NCBI RefSeq assembly: GCF_002806975.1 | Contig: NZ_NIHD01000005.1 | Location: 124,001 to 188,000, forward strand | DNA length: 64,000 bases | Direction of reading: 5' to 3' | Origin: Marinobacter aromaticivorans | GTDB taxonomy: Bacteria > Pseudomonadota > Gammaproteobacteria > Pseudomonadales > Oleiphilaceae | Part shown: piece by piece, positions 16,887 to 24,346 of the stretch | Numbering within the stretch: position 1 is the stretch's first letter | Layout of the letters: each line of letters opens with the position of its first letter | Notes under the pieces: generated by a model | The model's database searches: none | What the model was told of the DNA's origin: nothing | Seen by the model: only the letters and a program-made list of their open reading frames with translations | Program-made: the position numbers and the translations under genes

Positions 16887-17699
16887 TCAGCCTCCCTTGA
16901 ACATTCTGGAGAAAAAGCCTTTCTTCTGGACCGTCATGAAACGTTGTTCCCGTTCCTCGCCCAGAAGGCGCGCAACTGCATCATCGTAGGCCTGGCCGGC
17001 GTCGCTGTTTTCTTCGAGAATCACCGGCAGGCCCTGGTTCGATGCATTGAGGACAACCTGGCTTTCAGGGATCACGCCCAGCAGGGGAACCGCGAGAATT
17101 TCTTCGACATCCGCCACTGAAAGCATTTCGCCACGCTCAACCCGTTCCGGGTTGTATCGGGTCACCAGCAGGTGCTCCCTAGCAGGATCCTGGCCCATTT
17201 CCGCACGGCGGGATTTGCTTTGCAGAATGCCCAGAATCCGGTCGGAATCCCGTACCGATGAAACTTCGGGGTTGGTCACCACAATGGCTTCGTCGGCATA
17301 GTACAGGGCCATTAAAGCACCGTGTTCAATACCGGCAGGGGAATCGCAGATGATGTAGTCGAAGGTCTCAGACAGCTCGTTGATGACGCGTTCAACACCT
17401 TCTTTGGTAAGGGCTTCTTTCTCGCGGGTCTGGGAGGCGGGAAGTATATAAAGCGTATCAACCCGTTTGTCGCGAATCAGAGCCTGGGTCAGCGAAGCCT
17501 CTCCCTGGATGACGTTAACAAAGTCATACACCACCCGGCGTTCGCAGTTCATGATCAGGTCGAGGTTGCGCAGACCCACGTCAAAATCTACCACTACGGT
17601 TTTGTGGCCACGTTTGGCAAGGCCGGTGCTGATGGAAGCGCTGGTGGTGGTTTTACCAACGCCGCCTTTTCCTGAGGTAACGACAATGATTCTAGCCAA
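16887..17699 (-). CDS. minD: septum site-determining ATPase MinD, TTG start
   Basis: With a TTG start at 17699 the protein is 270 residues, the usual MinD length, and begins ARIIVVTSG. It has the deviant Walker A GKGGVGKTTT (10-19) with the signature Lys11. The C-terminal amphipathic membrane-targeting helix KKGFFSRMF lies at the end. It carries MinC to the membrane and oscillates with MinE. The TTG is supported by a GGAAA site six bases upstream and by family length. The frame stays open upstream to 17990, but that part overlaps the minC spacer and does not look like MinD. Confidence 0.95.
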   Translation of the reverse strand: MARIIVVTSGKGGVGKTTTSASISTGLAKRGHKTVVVDFDVGLRNLDLIMNCERRVVYDFVNVIQGEASLTQALIRDKRVDTLYILPASQTREKEALTKEGVERVINELSETFDYIICDSPAGIEHGALMALYYADEAIVVTNPEVSSVRDSDRILGILQSKSRRAEMGQDPAREHLLVTRYNPERVERGEMLSVADVEEILAVPLLGVIPESQVVLNASNQGLPVILEENSDAGQAYDDAVARLLGEEREQRFMTVQKKGFFSRMFKGG

Positions 17700-17778
17700 G
17701 GTATGTTTCCTGTGTCTTGATGGATTCGTCGTTTCTGCCGGGTTTGGCCCGGTCACATTATTCTGTTCGATTCCAGTA

Positions 17779-18534
17779 TCAGGCCTTGTCCAGTGGTGCC
17801 ACCACCAGCAGGTCGTCTCTGAGCTGAATCTGCACAGCGTTTTTCCAGCCGTTGTCCTGAAGATCCTCGGAGATTTTATAGTGTCCGGCGATGGACACAA
17901 GCTCTGCCTCAAGGGATTGACAGAAAATCCTTGCGGATTCGGCGCCATGTATACCGGCCAGTGCCCGGCCTCGCAGCGGCCCGTAGACATGAATGTTGCC
18001 TGCCGCCAGTACTTCTGCGCCTGCCTGAACCGGTGCCAGAATAATCAGATCACCTTCCGGTGCGTGAACTTGCTGGCCTGAGCGCACCGGCTGGCTGATG
18101 ATTCTGGCCGGCGATGCTTCCGGTGCAGCCCGGGGCGCCGGAGCAGGGGCAGATTCTGCCTTCTCGCCAGGGTTTTCGGTTTCGTGGGCCCGGTCGCGCT
18201 GCCCGCTGCCGGGCATCAACGCCAGAGAGGCTCCACGGGCAAGGCGGCGCTGATCACTATTGCCACCGCGAACGCCAATAACGTGGATGTTGTTGCGCCG
18301 GCAAGCGCCGATAATCTTGAAAAAATCCAGTTCGCTGTCGAGGCCTTCGTATTTTTCCAGGCTGATTATAAGCGGAGTATCCCGGAAAAAACCGGGAGCC
18401 TGGCTGATCTTGTCCCGCAGGGCTTCTTCGAATTCGTCATTATCGAAATAGTACAGCTCCAGCGCGGTCATCGAGACGCTGGCACTTTTCAGTTGGAACA
18501 CCTGTTGTATCCCCGGGGTTGCGATGTCGCTCAT
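17779..18534 (-). CDS. minC: septum site-determining protein MinC
   Basis: This 251-residue FtsZ-polymerisation inhibitor starts the minCDE operon. The N-terminal domain (1-110; ELYYFDNDEFEEAL, PLIISLEKYEGLDSELDFFKI) acts on FtsZ. A Pro/Ala-rich linker (about 120-142) follows. The C-terminal beta-helix (about 148-251; RSGQQVHAPEGDLIILAPVQAGAEV, GAESARIFCQSLEAELVSIAGHY) binds MinD. The spacing to minD is 79 bases. Confidence 0.96.
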   Translation of the reverse strand: MSDIATPGIQQVFQLKSASVSMTALELYYFDNDEFEEALRDKISQAPGFFRDTPLIISLEKYEGLDSELDFFKIIGACRRNNIHVIGVRGGNSDQRRLARGASLALMPGSGQRDRAHETENPGEKAESAPAPAPRAAPEASPARIISQPVRSGQQVHAPEGDLIILAPVQAGAEVLAAGNIHVYGPLRGRALAGIHGAESARIFCQSLEAELVSIAGHYKISEDLQDNGWKNAVQIQLRDDLLVVAPLDKA

Positions 18535-18574
18535 GAATGGATCTCTTCCCTGGCGCCGGCTTCAATTACATACA

Positions 18575-18853
18575 TTATTTGTGGGCCTGCTTCGGGCCCG
18601 ACTGATACAGGTTTTTCCATTCTTCATACGGCATGCCGTAGATTTCTTCCCGTGCTGCAGGGTCAGATATCTCGTGGCCTCGCTCGGCAGCTTCTGCACG
18701 ATACCATTTTGAAAGGCAGTTGCGGCAGAACCCGGCCAGGTTCATCAGGTCAATATTCTGGACATCGGTATTGTCGCGCAAATGCCTGACCAGGCGCCGA
18801 AATGCAGCGGCTTCTATTTCGGTTCGTTCAGACTCCGGGATGGGGTTAGTCAT
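18575..18853 (-). CDS. DUF1244 domain-containing protein
   Basis: This 92-residue helical protein matches the DUF1244 family, with the segments [36 protein letters not shown]-like [29 protein letters not shown] motif holds two closely spaced cysteines. Function is unknown. The ATG at 18853 has a GAGG ribosome site. It is divergent from dinB, with about 115 bases in between. Confidence 0.88.
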   Translation of the reverse strand: MTNPIPESERTEIEAAAFRRLVRHLRDNTDVQNIDLMNLAGFCRNCLSKWYRAEAAERGHEISDPAAREEIYGMPYEEWKNLYQSGPKQAHK

Positions 18854-18928
18854 GGTGCCTCGCAATGCTGTTCGATGGTTGTTATCAGGGTTCCTGACAT
18901 TCTCAGCATCTTACTTTAAGATACAAGG

Positions 18929-18944
18929 CTGTATAAATGTACAG
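18929..18944. promoter_or_regulatory. LexA (SOS) box of dinB
   Basis: CTGT-N8-ACAG with an AT-rich centre (ATAAATGT) is a perfect match to the gammaproteobacterial LexA consensus. It ends 24 bases before the dinB ATG, so LexA would cover the promoter and release it during DNA damage. Confidence 0.88.
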
Positions 18945-18968
18945 AAACCCGACGCGAGCGCAGTGATT

Positions 18969-20033
18969 ATGCCTCAACGCAAGATCATCCACGTGGATTG
19001 TGACTGCTTTTATGCGGCAGTGGAGATGCGTGATGACCCGTCTCTGAGGGATGTGCCCCTGGCGGTTGGGGGTGCCGGAGGCCGTGGCGTTGTTACCACC
19101 TGCAATTACAAGGCGCGGGCATACGGTGTGCGGTCCGCCATGCCCGGCAGCGAGGCCCGGCGGCTGTGCCCGGGCCTGGTGACGGTACCCACGGATATCC
19201 CCCGCTACCGGGTGGTGTCGCAACAGGTCATGGGTATTCTCCGGGAGTTGACCGACCTTGTTGAGCCCCTCTCTCTGGATGAAGCGTTTCTGGATGTCTC
19301 CGATATTACCGACCACCGGGGCAGCGCTACGCTGATGGCCCGCTATTTGCGCGAGCGGGTAAAAAAAGAGGTGGGTATTACCATATCGGCGGGTGTGGCA
19401 CCCAACAAGTTTCTTGCCAAGATTGCCAGCGACTGGAAGAAGCCCGATGGGCTGTTTGTAATCCGGCCGGACGACGTAGACAGCTTTGTCCGGTGTCTGA
19501 AAGTCGAGAAGCTGTTCGGGGTCGGGAAGGTAACAGCGGCCAGGCTGCATGCACTCGGAGCGCAGACCTGTGGCGACTTGCAGGAGCTGGGTGCCGATGT
19601 GCTGATTGAACATTTCGGCAAGCAGGGCTACCGGCTTTACGAAATGGCCCACGGCAGGGACGAACGGCCTGTTGTGGTGTCACGGATAGCCAAATCCGTG
19701 AGTGTAGAGCGCACGTTCTCCCAGGATCTGCCGGATCTGACAGCCTGTGAGACTGTTCTGGCATCGCTGGCGGCGGATCTTAATCTCCGGCTTTCCCGTA
19801 AGGCCCGGGACAAGCCCATTCATAAGCTGTTTATCAAGATACGCTACAGCGATTTTTCGACCCATACCCTGGAACGGGTCCGGGAAAATATAAAAGAGCC
19901 GGGGTTCGAGGATTACCTGCCTTTGCTCACCGAACTGGTAACCAACCGCCAGCGCCCGGTTCGCCTTCTGGGGCTGGGGGTGCGGTTTCGCAATGATGAT
20001 GCGCCGGTTACCCAGCTGCGGTTATTTGATTAA
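18969..20033 (+). CDS. dinB: DNA polymerase IV (Y-family, SOS-induced)
   Basis: This 354-residue translesion polymerase has catalytic acidic residues Asp10 ([12 protein letters not shown]) and Asp104-Glu105 (SLDEAFLDV). The little-finger domain lies after about residue 240. It ends in QLRLFD, which fits the QLxLF sliding-clamp motif. A LexA box sits just upstream. The ATG at 18969 gives the normal N-terminus; the frame is open further upstream but overlaps the promoter. Confidence 0.96.
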   Translation: MPQRKIIHVDCDCFYAAVEMRDDPSLRDVPLAVGGAGGRGVVTTCNYKARAYGVRSAMPGSEARRLCPGLVTVPTDIPRYRVVSQQVMGILRELTDLVEPLSLDEAFLDVSDITDHRGSATLMARYLRERVKKEVGITISAGVAPNKFLAKIASDWKKPDGLFVIRPDDVDSFVRCLKVEKLFGVGKVTAARLHALGAQTCGDLQELGADVLIEHFGKQGYRLYEMAHGRDERPVVVSRIAKSVSVERTFSQDLPDLTACETVLASLAADLNLRLSRKARDKPIHKLFIKIRYSDFSTHTLERVRENIKEPGFEDYLPLLTELVTNRQRPVRLLGLGVRFRNDDAPVTQLRLFD

Positions 20034-20223
20034 CCCGGGCCGCCGCGCTGCAACCGGCTGCAGAATAACCTGGCATTTCTTAGGCCAAATCGATCTTGTT
20101 GTGCCTGCCCATATTTTTTGAAGTAATCAGCCGCCCCGTCTAATTTGAATTTGACGCTTTCCTGCTTTAGGCGTCTGGAGGTTTACTCCGGAAAATCAAC
20201 AAGAAAAACGCAGGAGATGAGTG

Positions 20224-21636
20224 ATGAGGAAGAACGGGTTTTATCGCTGCTTTCGGGCTGGCCTGGTTGCCGGCCTGCTGGTTTTTGCCTTGCCTGCAAC
20301 GGCACTGGCCGAACTGGGGGATTATGGCTTCTGGCGCACGCTGGGCAACCTTTTTTCGCCACCGGGGCCGGACAATCCGGTAACCGACCAGCAACGCCAG
20401 GGCAACTATCCCTTGCTGTCGAATCCTCCGGGGTTTGGTGACGGCTTTTCCCCGGGTGAGTACTACACCTGGCAAACCGTGCCGCTGGCACCGGAAACAG
20501 GCGCCGTATGTGGCAACGGCTCAACCTACAAGTTTTTTGTAAACCGGGTGCCCAACTCCTCCAATACCGTGGTGTACTTTGAAGGCGGCGGAGCCTGCTG
20601 GGATTACGAAAGTTGCAGCGGGCAGTCGGGCATTCGCGGCGCCCGCAATCCGGATGGGATTCCGGACGATTATCTGAGCCTGCTCAATCCCGGCGCCAGC
20701 CTTGTCAGCCCCTTTGTGGTGCGCTTGCACCCCTGGAGCCGGGTGAAAACCCAGGACTGGAACATGGTGTATGTGCCCTATTGTACCGGTGATATCTATT
20801 CCGGCGATCGGGTGGCGGTTTATGAAGACCCCGAGGGCGCCGGGGAGCCGCTGGTGTGGCACCACAATGGCTTGCGCAATACCCGTGCGGTCATTTCCTG
20901 GCTGAAAGACAATCTCCAGCGGCCCGGCCAGATGCTGGCTACCGGTTGCAGTGCCGGCGGGATCGGCGGCCTTACGAATTATCATCCTGTGCGACGGGAT
21001 ATGGCACCAACCCGCAGCTTCCTGATCAACGACTCGGGTCCGGCGTTCAGTGCACCCACCGGGGCAGACCCGCAGCAGTACCCGTCGGTGCTTCTGCAAA
21101 CCTATATCCGTGAAGCCTGGGGGCTTGACCAGCCTGGTGGTCCGCTGGCGTACCTCAAATCCGGCCTGCCGGCGCTGGATCTGAATGATCTGGGCAGTCT
21201 CTATGGTGCGCTTTCCGCAACCCTCCCGGGCGACCGGATGGGCCATACGCATTTCTGGCGGGATCTGAACTACTCATCGTACTCCTATGAGCGTTTCTAT
21301 CCCGAGATTGCCAATGCACCTGATCAGGCCACAAAAGAATCCTTGCTGCACGACAAGTGGGCCACTGACACAACGCGCCTCAAGAACACGCTGGCGGGCC
21401 TGGACAACTTCGGGTATTACCTGCCGATGTTCCGCGATGTGAACGAAAGCCACTGCACTTCCATTATCGAGTTTGCCAATGCCGATATTCAGGAGCTGGG
21501 GCTTGAGCTGGACGACTTTATCGGCAACGTTCTGAATGGGCAGGGTGCCGTTATGCAGGCATCGGAAACCGATACGGTCGCGGATTACAATAAGCCATTC
21601 AACCTGCTTTACTGGTCACTGGACCAGCTGCTTTGA
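20224..21636 (+). CDS. exported Notum / pectinacetylesterase-family serine hydrolase
   Basis: This 470-residue protein has a clear signal peptide (about 1-29, ending ALA). The mature part matches the pectinacetylesterase/Notum family of alpha/beta hydrolases: YFEGGGACW (118-126), VYVPYCTGD, nucleophile Ser243 in GCSAGGIGG, and a probable catalytic His410 in NESHC. It should act outside the cytoplasm on an ester bond; whether the substrate is a sugar acetyl ester, lipid or polyester cannot be told. An AGGAG site precedes the GTG-ATG pair at 20221/20224. It stands alone, converging on the gene at 21687. Confidence 0.82.
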   Translation: MRKNGFYRCFRAGLVAGLLVFALPATALAELGDYGFWRTLGNLFSPPGPDNPVTDQQRQGNYPLLSNPPGFGDGFSPGEYYTWQTVPLAPETGAVCGNGSTYKFFVNRVPNSSNTVVYFEGGGACWDYESCSGQSGIRGARNPDGIPDDYLSLLNPGASLVSPFVVRLHPWSRVKTQDWNMVYVPYCTGDIYSGDRVAVYEDPEGAGEPLVWHHNGLRNTRAVISWLKDNLQRPGQMLATGCSAGGIGGLTNYHPVRRDMAPTRSFLINDSGPAFSAPTGADPQQYPSVLLQTYIREAWGLDQPGGPLAYLKSGLPALDLNDLGSLYGALSATLPGDRMGHTHFWRDLNYSSYSYERFYPEIANAPDQATKESLLHDKWATDTTRLKNTLAGLDNFGYYLPMFRDVNESHCTSIIEFANADIQELGLELDDFIGNVLNGQGAVMQASETDTVADYNKPFNLLYWSLDQLL

Positions 21637-21672
21637 GAGCACAGGCAGGCGGAACCTGAGGAGCCTGCCGGT

Positions 21673-21713
21673 ACCATGGGCCAGGGTTACTTCTGTTCAC
21701 CCTGGCCCATGGT
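21673..21713. terminator. 15-base-pair perfect hairpin between two convergent genes
   Basis: ACCATGGGCCAGGGT (21673-21687) and its exact complement (21699-21713) flank an 11-base loop. The right arm lies inside the last codons of the minus-strand gene at 21687. The position between converging genes suggests a shared terminator; no T run is present on either side. Confidence 0.5.
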
Positions 21714-22373
21714 TTCTATCCGGGCCTCTTGCAGGCGCTGGCGCAGATACTGGTCACGGGTAAGGCCGTCGGGAAAGCGCTCCATGGCCATCACTTCGGC
21801 CACAATGGCCTGTTCCCGGTCTTTATAACTCTCAAACTCCGGTTTCGGCCTGGATTTCCAGTCCGCCAGGCGAGCCTCCGAAGCGCTTCGGTACTCTTCG
21901 ATCAAGGCCGCCGCTGCCGTTTTCGCCGACGCTTCATCGGGTTCCAGTAGTTGCACCATGGCCAGCCGGAGCACCAAGGCTTCCGGGGCACTGACTTGCC
22001 CGGTGTTTTCGTATTCATTCAGCCGGTTGCCAATGGCTGTGGCCTTGCGCCTGGTTTCATCGGGGGGCAGGGCAGCGGCATCGGAAAAGAAACCGCGCAC
22101 CTCATCCTGGAAGTCCAGCCGCTTTGCAAACTCAATCACCCTGGGGTCATCAAGCATTGCCTGCTGTTCGGCGGTGAGCTGTGTGTCGTCTTCGGCCATA
22201 ATTATTCCGCGCGCCGACAGGCCATTTACGCCTGCCTCCGGATCTGCCATTAAAGGGCGGGAGAGGGCTTTGTCGCTGGCATTCCGCAGGGGCTGTTTTG
22301 CAAGTTGCCACAAGAGCACAGTGGCGCCCGCTACAATCAGGACAAGCACTAAAGGGACCTTCCATATACGCAT
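21687..22373 (-). CDS. unknown protein with N-terminal membrane anchor
   Basis: This 228-residue protein has one N-terminal hydrophobic segment (about 5-25) with a basic start, so it is anchored in the inner membrane with a periplasmic body. The rest is charged and helical (DDPRVIEFAKRLDFQDEVRGFF; RKATAIGNRLNEYENTGQVS; EYRSASEARLADWKSRPKPEFESYKDREQ). The layout recalls helical periplasmic helper proteins of secreted lipases or phospholipases (Lif/PlcR type), but I see no decisive motif. The neighbouring exported hydrolase makes a helper role possible, though that gene is on the other strand. Confidence 0.65.
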   Translation of the reverse strand: MRIWKVPLVLVLIVAGATVLLWQLAKQPLRNASDKALSRPLMADPEAGVNGLSARGIIMAEDDTQLTAEQQAMLDDPRVIEFAKRLDFQDEVRGFFSDAAALPPDETRRKATAIGNRLNEYENTGQVSAPEALVLRLAMVQLLEPDEASAKTAAAALIEEYRSASEARLADWKSRPKPEFESYKDREQAIVAEVMAMERFPDGLTRDQYLRQRLQEARIETMGQGEQK

Positions 22374-22529
22374 TGACCGCTCCGCACGCGTGAACCTCTA
22401 CCACTACAAGTCTAGTCCAGATTCCGGCGCGGGAGAGCCTCTTCTGAAGTTGCCCACCCTGTTGATTTAATGAAGAAAGCGCAATGCGCAAATGTTAGAG
22501 TGACGACACATGAAGAATCTGGAGGTGGT

Positions 22530-23567
22530 ATGCAAACGCGAAAACTTGGGAACACGGGTCTTGATGTCAGCCTGATCTGCCTCGGAACCATGACCTGGGG
22601 TGAGCAGAATACCGAGTCGGAAGCCTTCGAGCAGCTGGATTACGCCACCTCGGAGGGGGTGAATTTCATTGATGCTGCAGAAATGTATCCGGTGCCGCCG
22701 CGGGCAGAAACCCAGGGCCTGACCGAGTCCTACCTGGGTAACTGGCTGGCACAGCGCGGGCGCCGTGACGATCTGGTGATTGCATCCAAGGTTGCGGGGC
22801 CAGGCAACGGCTTGAGCTACCTGCGCAATGGCCCGCGCCTGACCCGCGATCACATTATCGAGGCCTGTGACGCCAGCCTGACGCGCCTGCAGACCGACTA
22901 TATCGATCTGTACCAGGTGCACTGGCCCGACCGTACGACCAACTTTTTTGGCAAGCTGGGTTACCAGCACAATCCGAAAGAGACATTTACCCCCATTGAA
23001 GAAACCCTGGAGGCACTCGATGAGCTGGTCAGGGCCGGTAAGGTAAGACACATCGGGATATCCAACGAGACACCCTGGGGTGCCATGGAGTACCTGCGCC
23101 TGTCGAGTGAAAGGGGCTGGCCGCGGATTGCCAGTATCCAGAACCCTTACAATCTGCTGAACCGGTCTTTTGAGTTGGGTATGGCAGAAATTGCCCACCG
23201 GGAACAGACAGGGTTGCTGGCCTACTCACCCCTGGCCTTCGGTATGCTGTCGGGTAAATATCTGGGAGGCAAGTGGCCCGAAAAAGCACGCCTGACGTTA
23301 TTCGAGCGATTCAGCCGCTACACCAGTGCAAGTGGTTTTGATGCTACCCGGGCCTATGTAGAGCTTGCCCGGCAAAATGATCTTTCCCCGGCGCAGATGG
23401 CACTGGCTTATGTGAACAGCCGTAGCTTTGTAACCAGCAACATAATTGGTGCAACAAGTATGGACCAGTTACGTGAAAACCTGGGATCACTCAGTGTGAC
23501 GCTTAGCCCCGATACGCTGGAGGCCATTGAGGCAATTCATCAGGAATTTACCTATCCTTGCCCTTGA
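22530..23567 (+). CDS. tas: NADP(H)-dependent aldo-keto reductase, Tas type
   Basis: This 345-residue TIM-barrel oxidoreductase is close to E. coli Tas along its length: LGTMTWGEQNTE, DAAEMYPVPPRAETQGLTE, LYQVHWPDR, RHIGISNETPWG, NPYNLLNRSFE. Asp and Tyr of DAAEMY, Lys of IASKV and His of QVHW form the AKR tetrad. The physiological carbonyl substrate is unknown. A GGAGG site lies just before the ATG at 22530. Confidence 0.92.
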   Translation: MQTRKLGNTGLDVSLICLGTMTWGEQNTESEAFEQLDYATSEGVNFIDAAEMYPVPPRAETQGLTESYLGNWLAQRGRRDDLVIASKVAGPGNGLSYLRNGPRLTRDHIIEACDASLTRLQTDYIDLYQVHWPDRTTNFFGKLGYQHNPKETFTPIEETLEALDELVRAGKVRHIGISNETPWGAMEYLRLSSERGWPRIASIQNPYNLLNRSFELGMAEIAHREQTGLLAYSPLAFGMLSGKYLGGKWPEKARLTLFERFSRYTSASGFDATRAYVELARQNDLSPAQMALAYVNSRSFVTSNIIGATSMDQLRENLGSLSVTLSPDTLEAIEAIHQEFTYPCP

Positions 23568-23810
23568 AGAAATTTGCAGGTTCTTTATTTGGCAAGATGT
23601 TGATGTCAAAGGGGGTTGGCATCGATGGGCGGATTTTTGGTTACATACGGAAATGAAGCGGATCATTTTTTGACAAAAAGTGGGCGGCCCGGTGACAAAA
23701 AAGCGGCGCCATTGTGTGCGATCTCACATTTTTTTGCCGTAAAGAAGTTAGACTTTAGCCTAGTGCATAAGTAAACTTTCGTTCCGGTTAAAAAGGTCGC
23801 TCCAAGTACC

Positions 23811-24137
23811 ATGATTATTCGCATTTTCGTCGCATTGCTTGTTCTCAACGTTGCCGCGTTTGTGGTTCGCGCAGAGGCTTCTGAGCGCGCGTTCGATAAT
23901 GCGGCGAGTGAAACCATGACCGTCGAGGGTATCTATGAACTGCAACAGCGCATGTCTGGTGACTTCGAAGAAGACGACGCTGATGCCTTTGCAGAAATCG
24001 GGTCTCGTCTGTTGAGCCTTTCACTGGTGCGTTCCAGGAATACCGGCAAGCACTATGCTTCCCAGCCTGCCCAGGCTGATCATGGTATAGCGCTTTTGAA
24101 TGAAGGAGCCTGTCTCAATCTGAAATGGAACTTCTGA
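23811..24137 (+). CDS. small exported protein of unknown function
   Basis: This 108-residue frame begins with a typical signal peptide (IIRIFVALLVLNVAAFVVRAEA, about 1-22). An acidic region follows (about 38-62; GIYELQQRMSGDFEEDDADAFAEIG), and the tail is less regular. No motif is recognised. An AAGG site lies further upstream than usual, so translation is uncertain. The gene stands alone between tas and the acetyl-CoA hydrolase gene. Confidence 0.5.
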   Translation: MIIRIFVALLVLNVAAFVVRAEASERAFDNAASETMTVEGIYELQQRMSGDFEEDDADAFAEIGSRLLSLSLVRSRNTGKHYASQPAQADHGIALLNEGACLNLKWNF

Positions 24138-24346
24138 TTTTCCCACCCCTGGTACTCATTCCCTCCCTTTCGTGTGTTTCCCGTCTTGCTCTCCCGTTCC
24201 CAGAAAAATTGTGTCCTGCGGTGTGTGTAGTTTGTACTGGCGTCGGTTAACACCGGATTCATGATCTCGTGCATTGTTTGCGTGAATTGGCCATGTGATG
24301 ATTCCCCGATGATTTTACATGCTGAATGATCGATGGGGATCCTTGT

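Noticed and set aside
17700..17990. N-terminal extension of MinD
   Set aside because: It overlaps the minC gene and does not resemble MinD; the TTG start gives the standard length.
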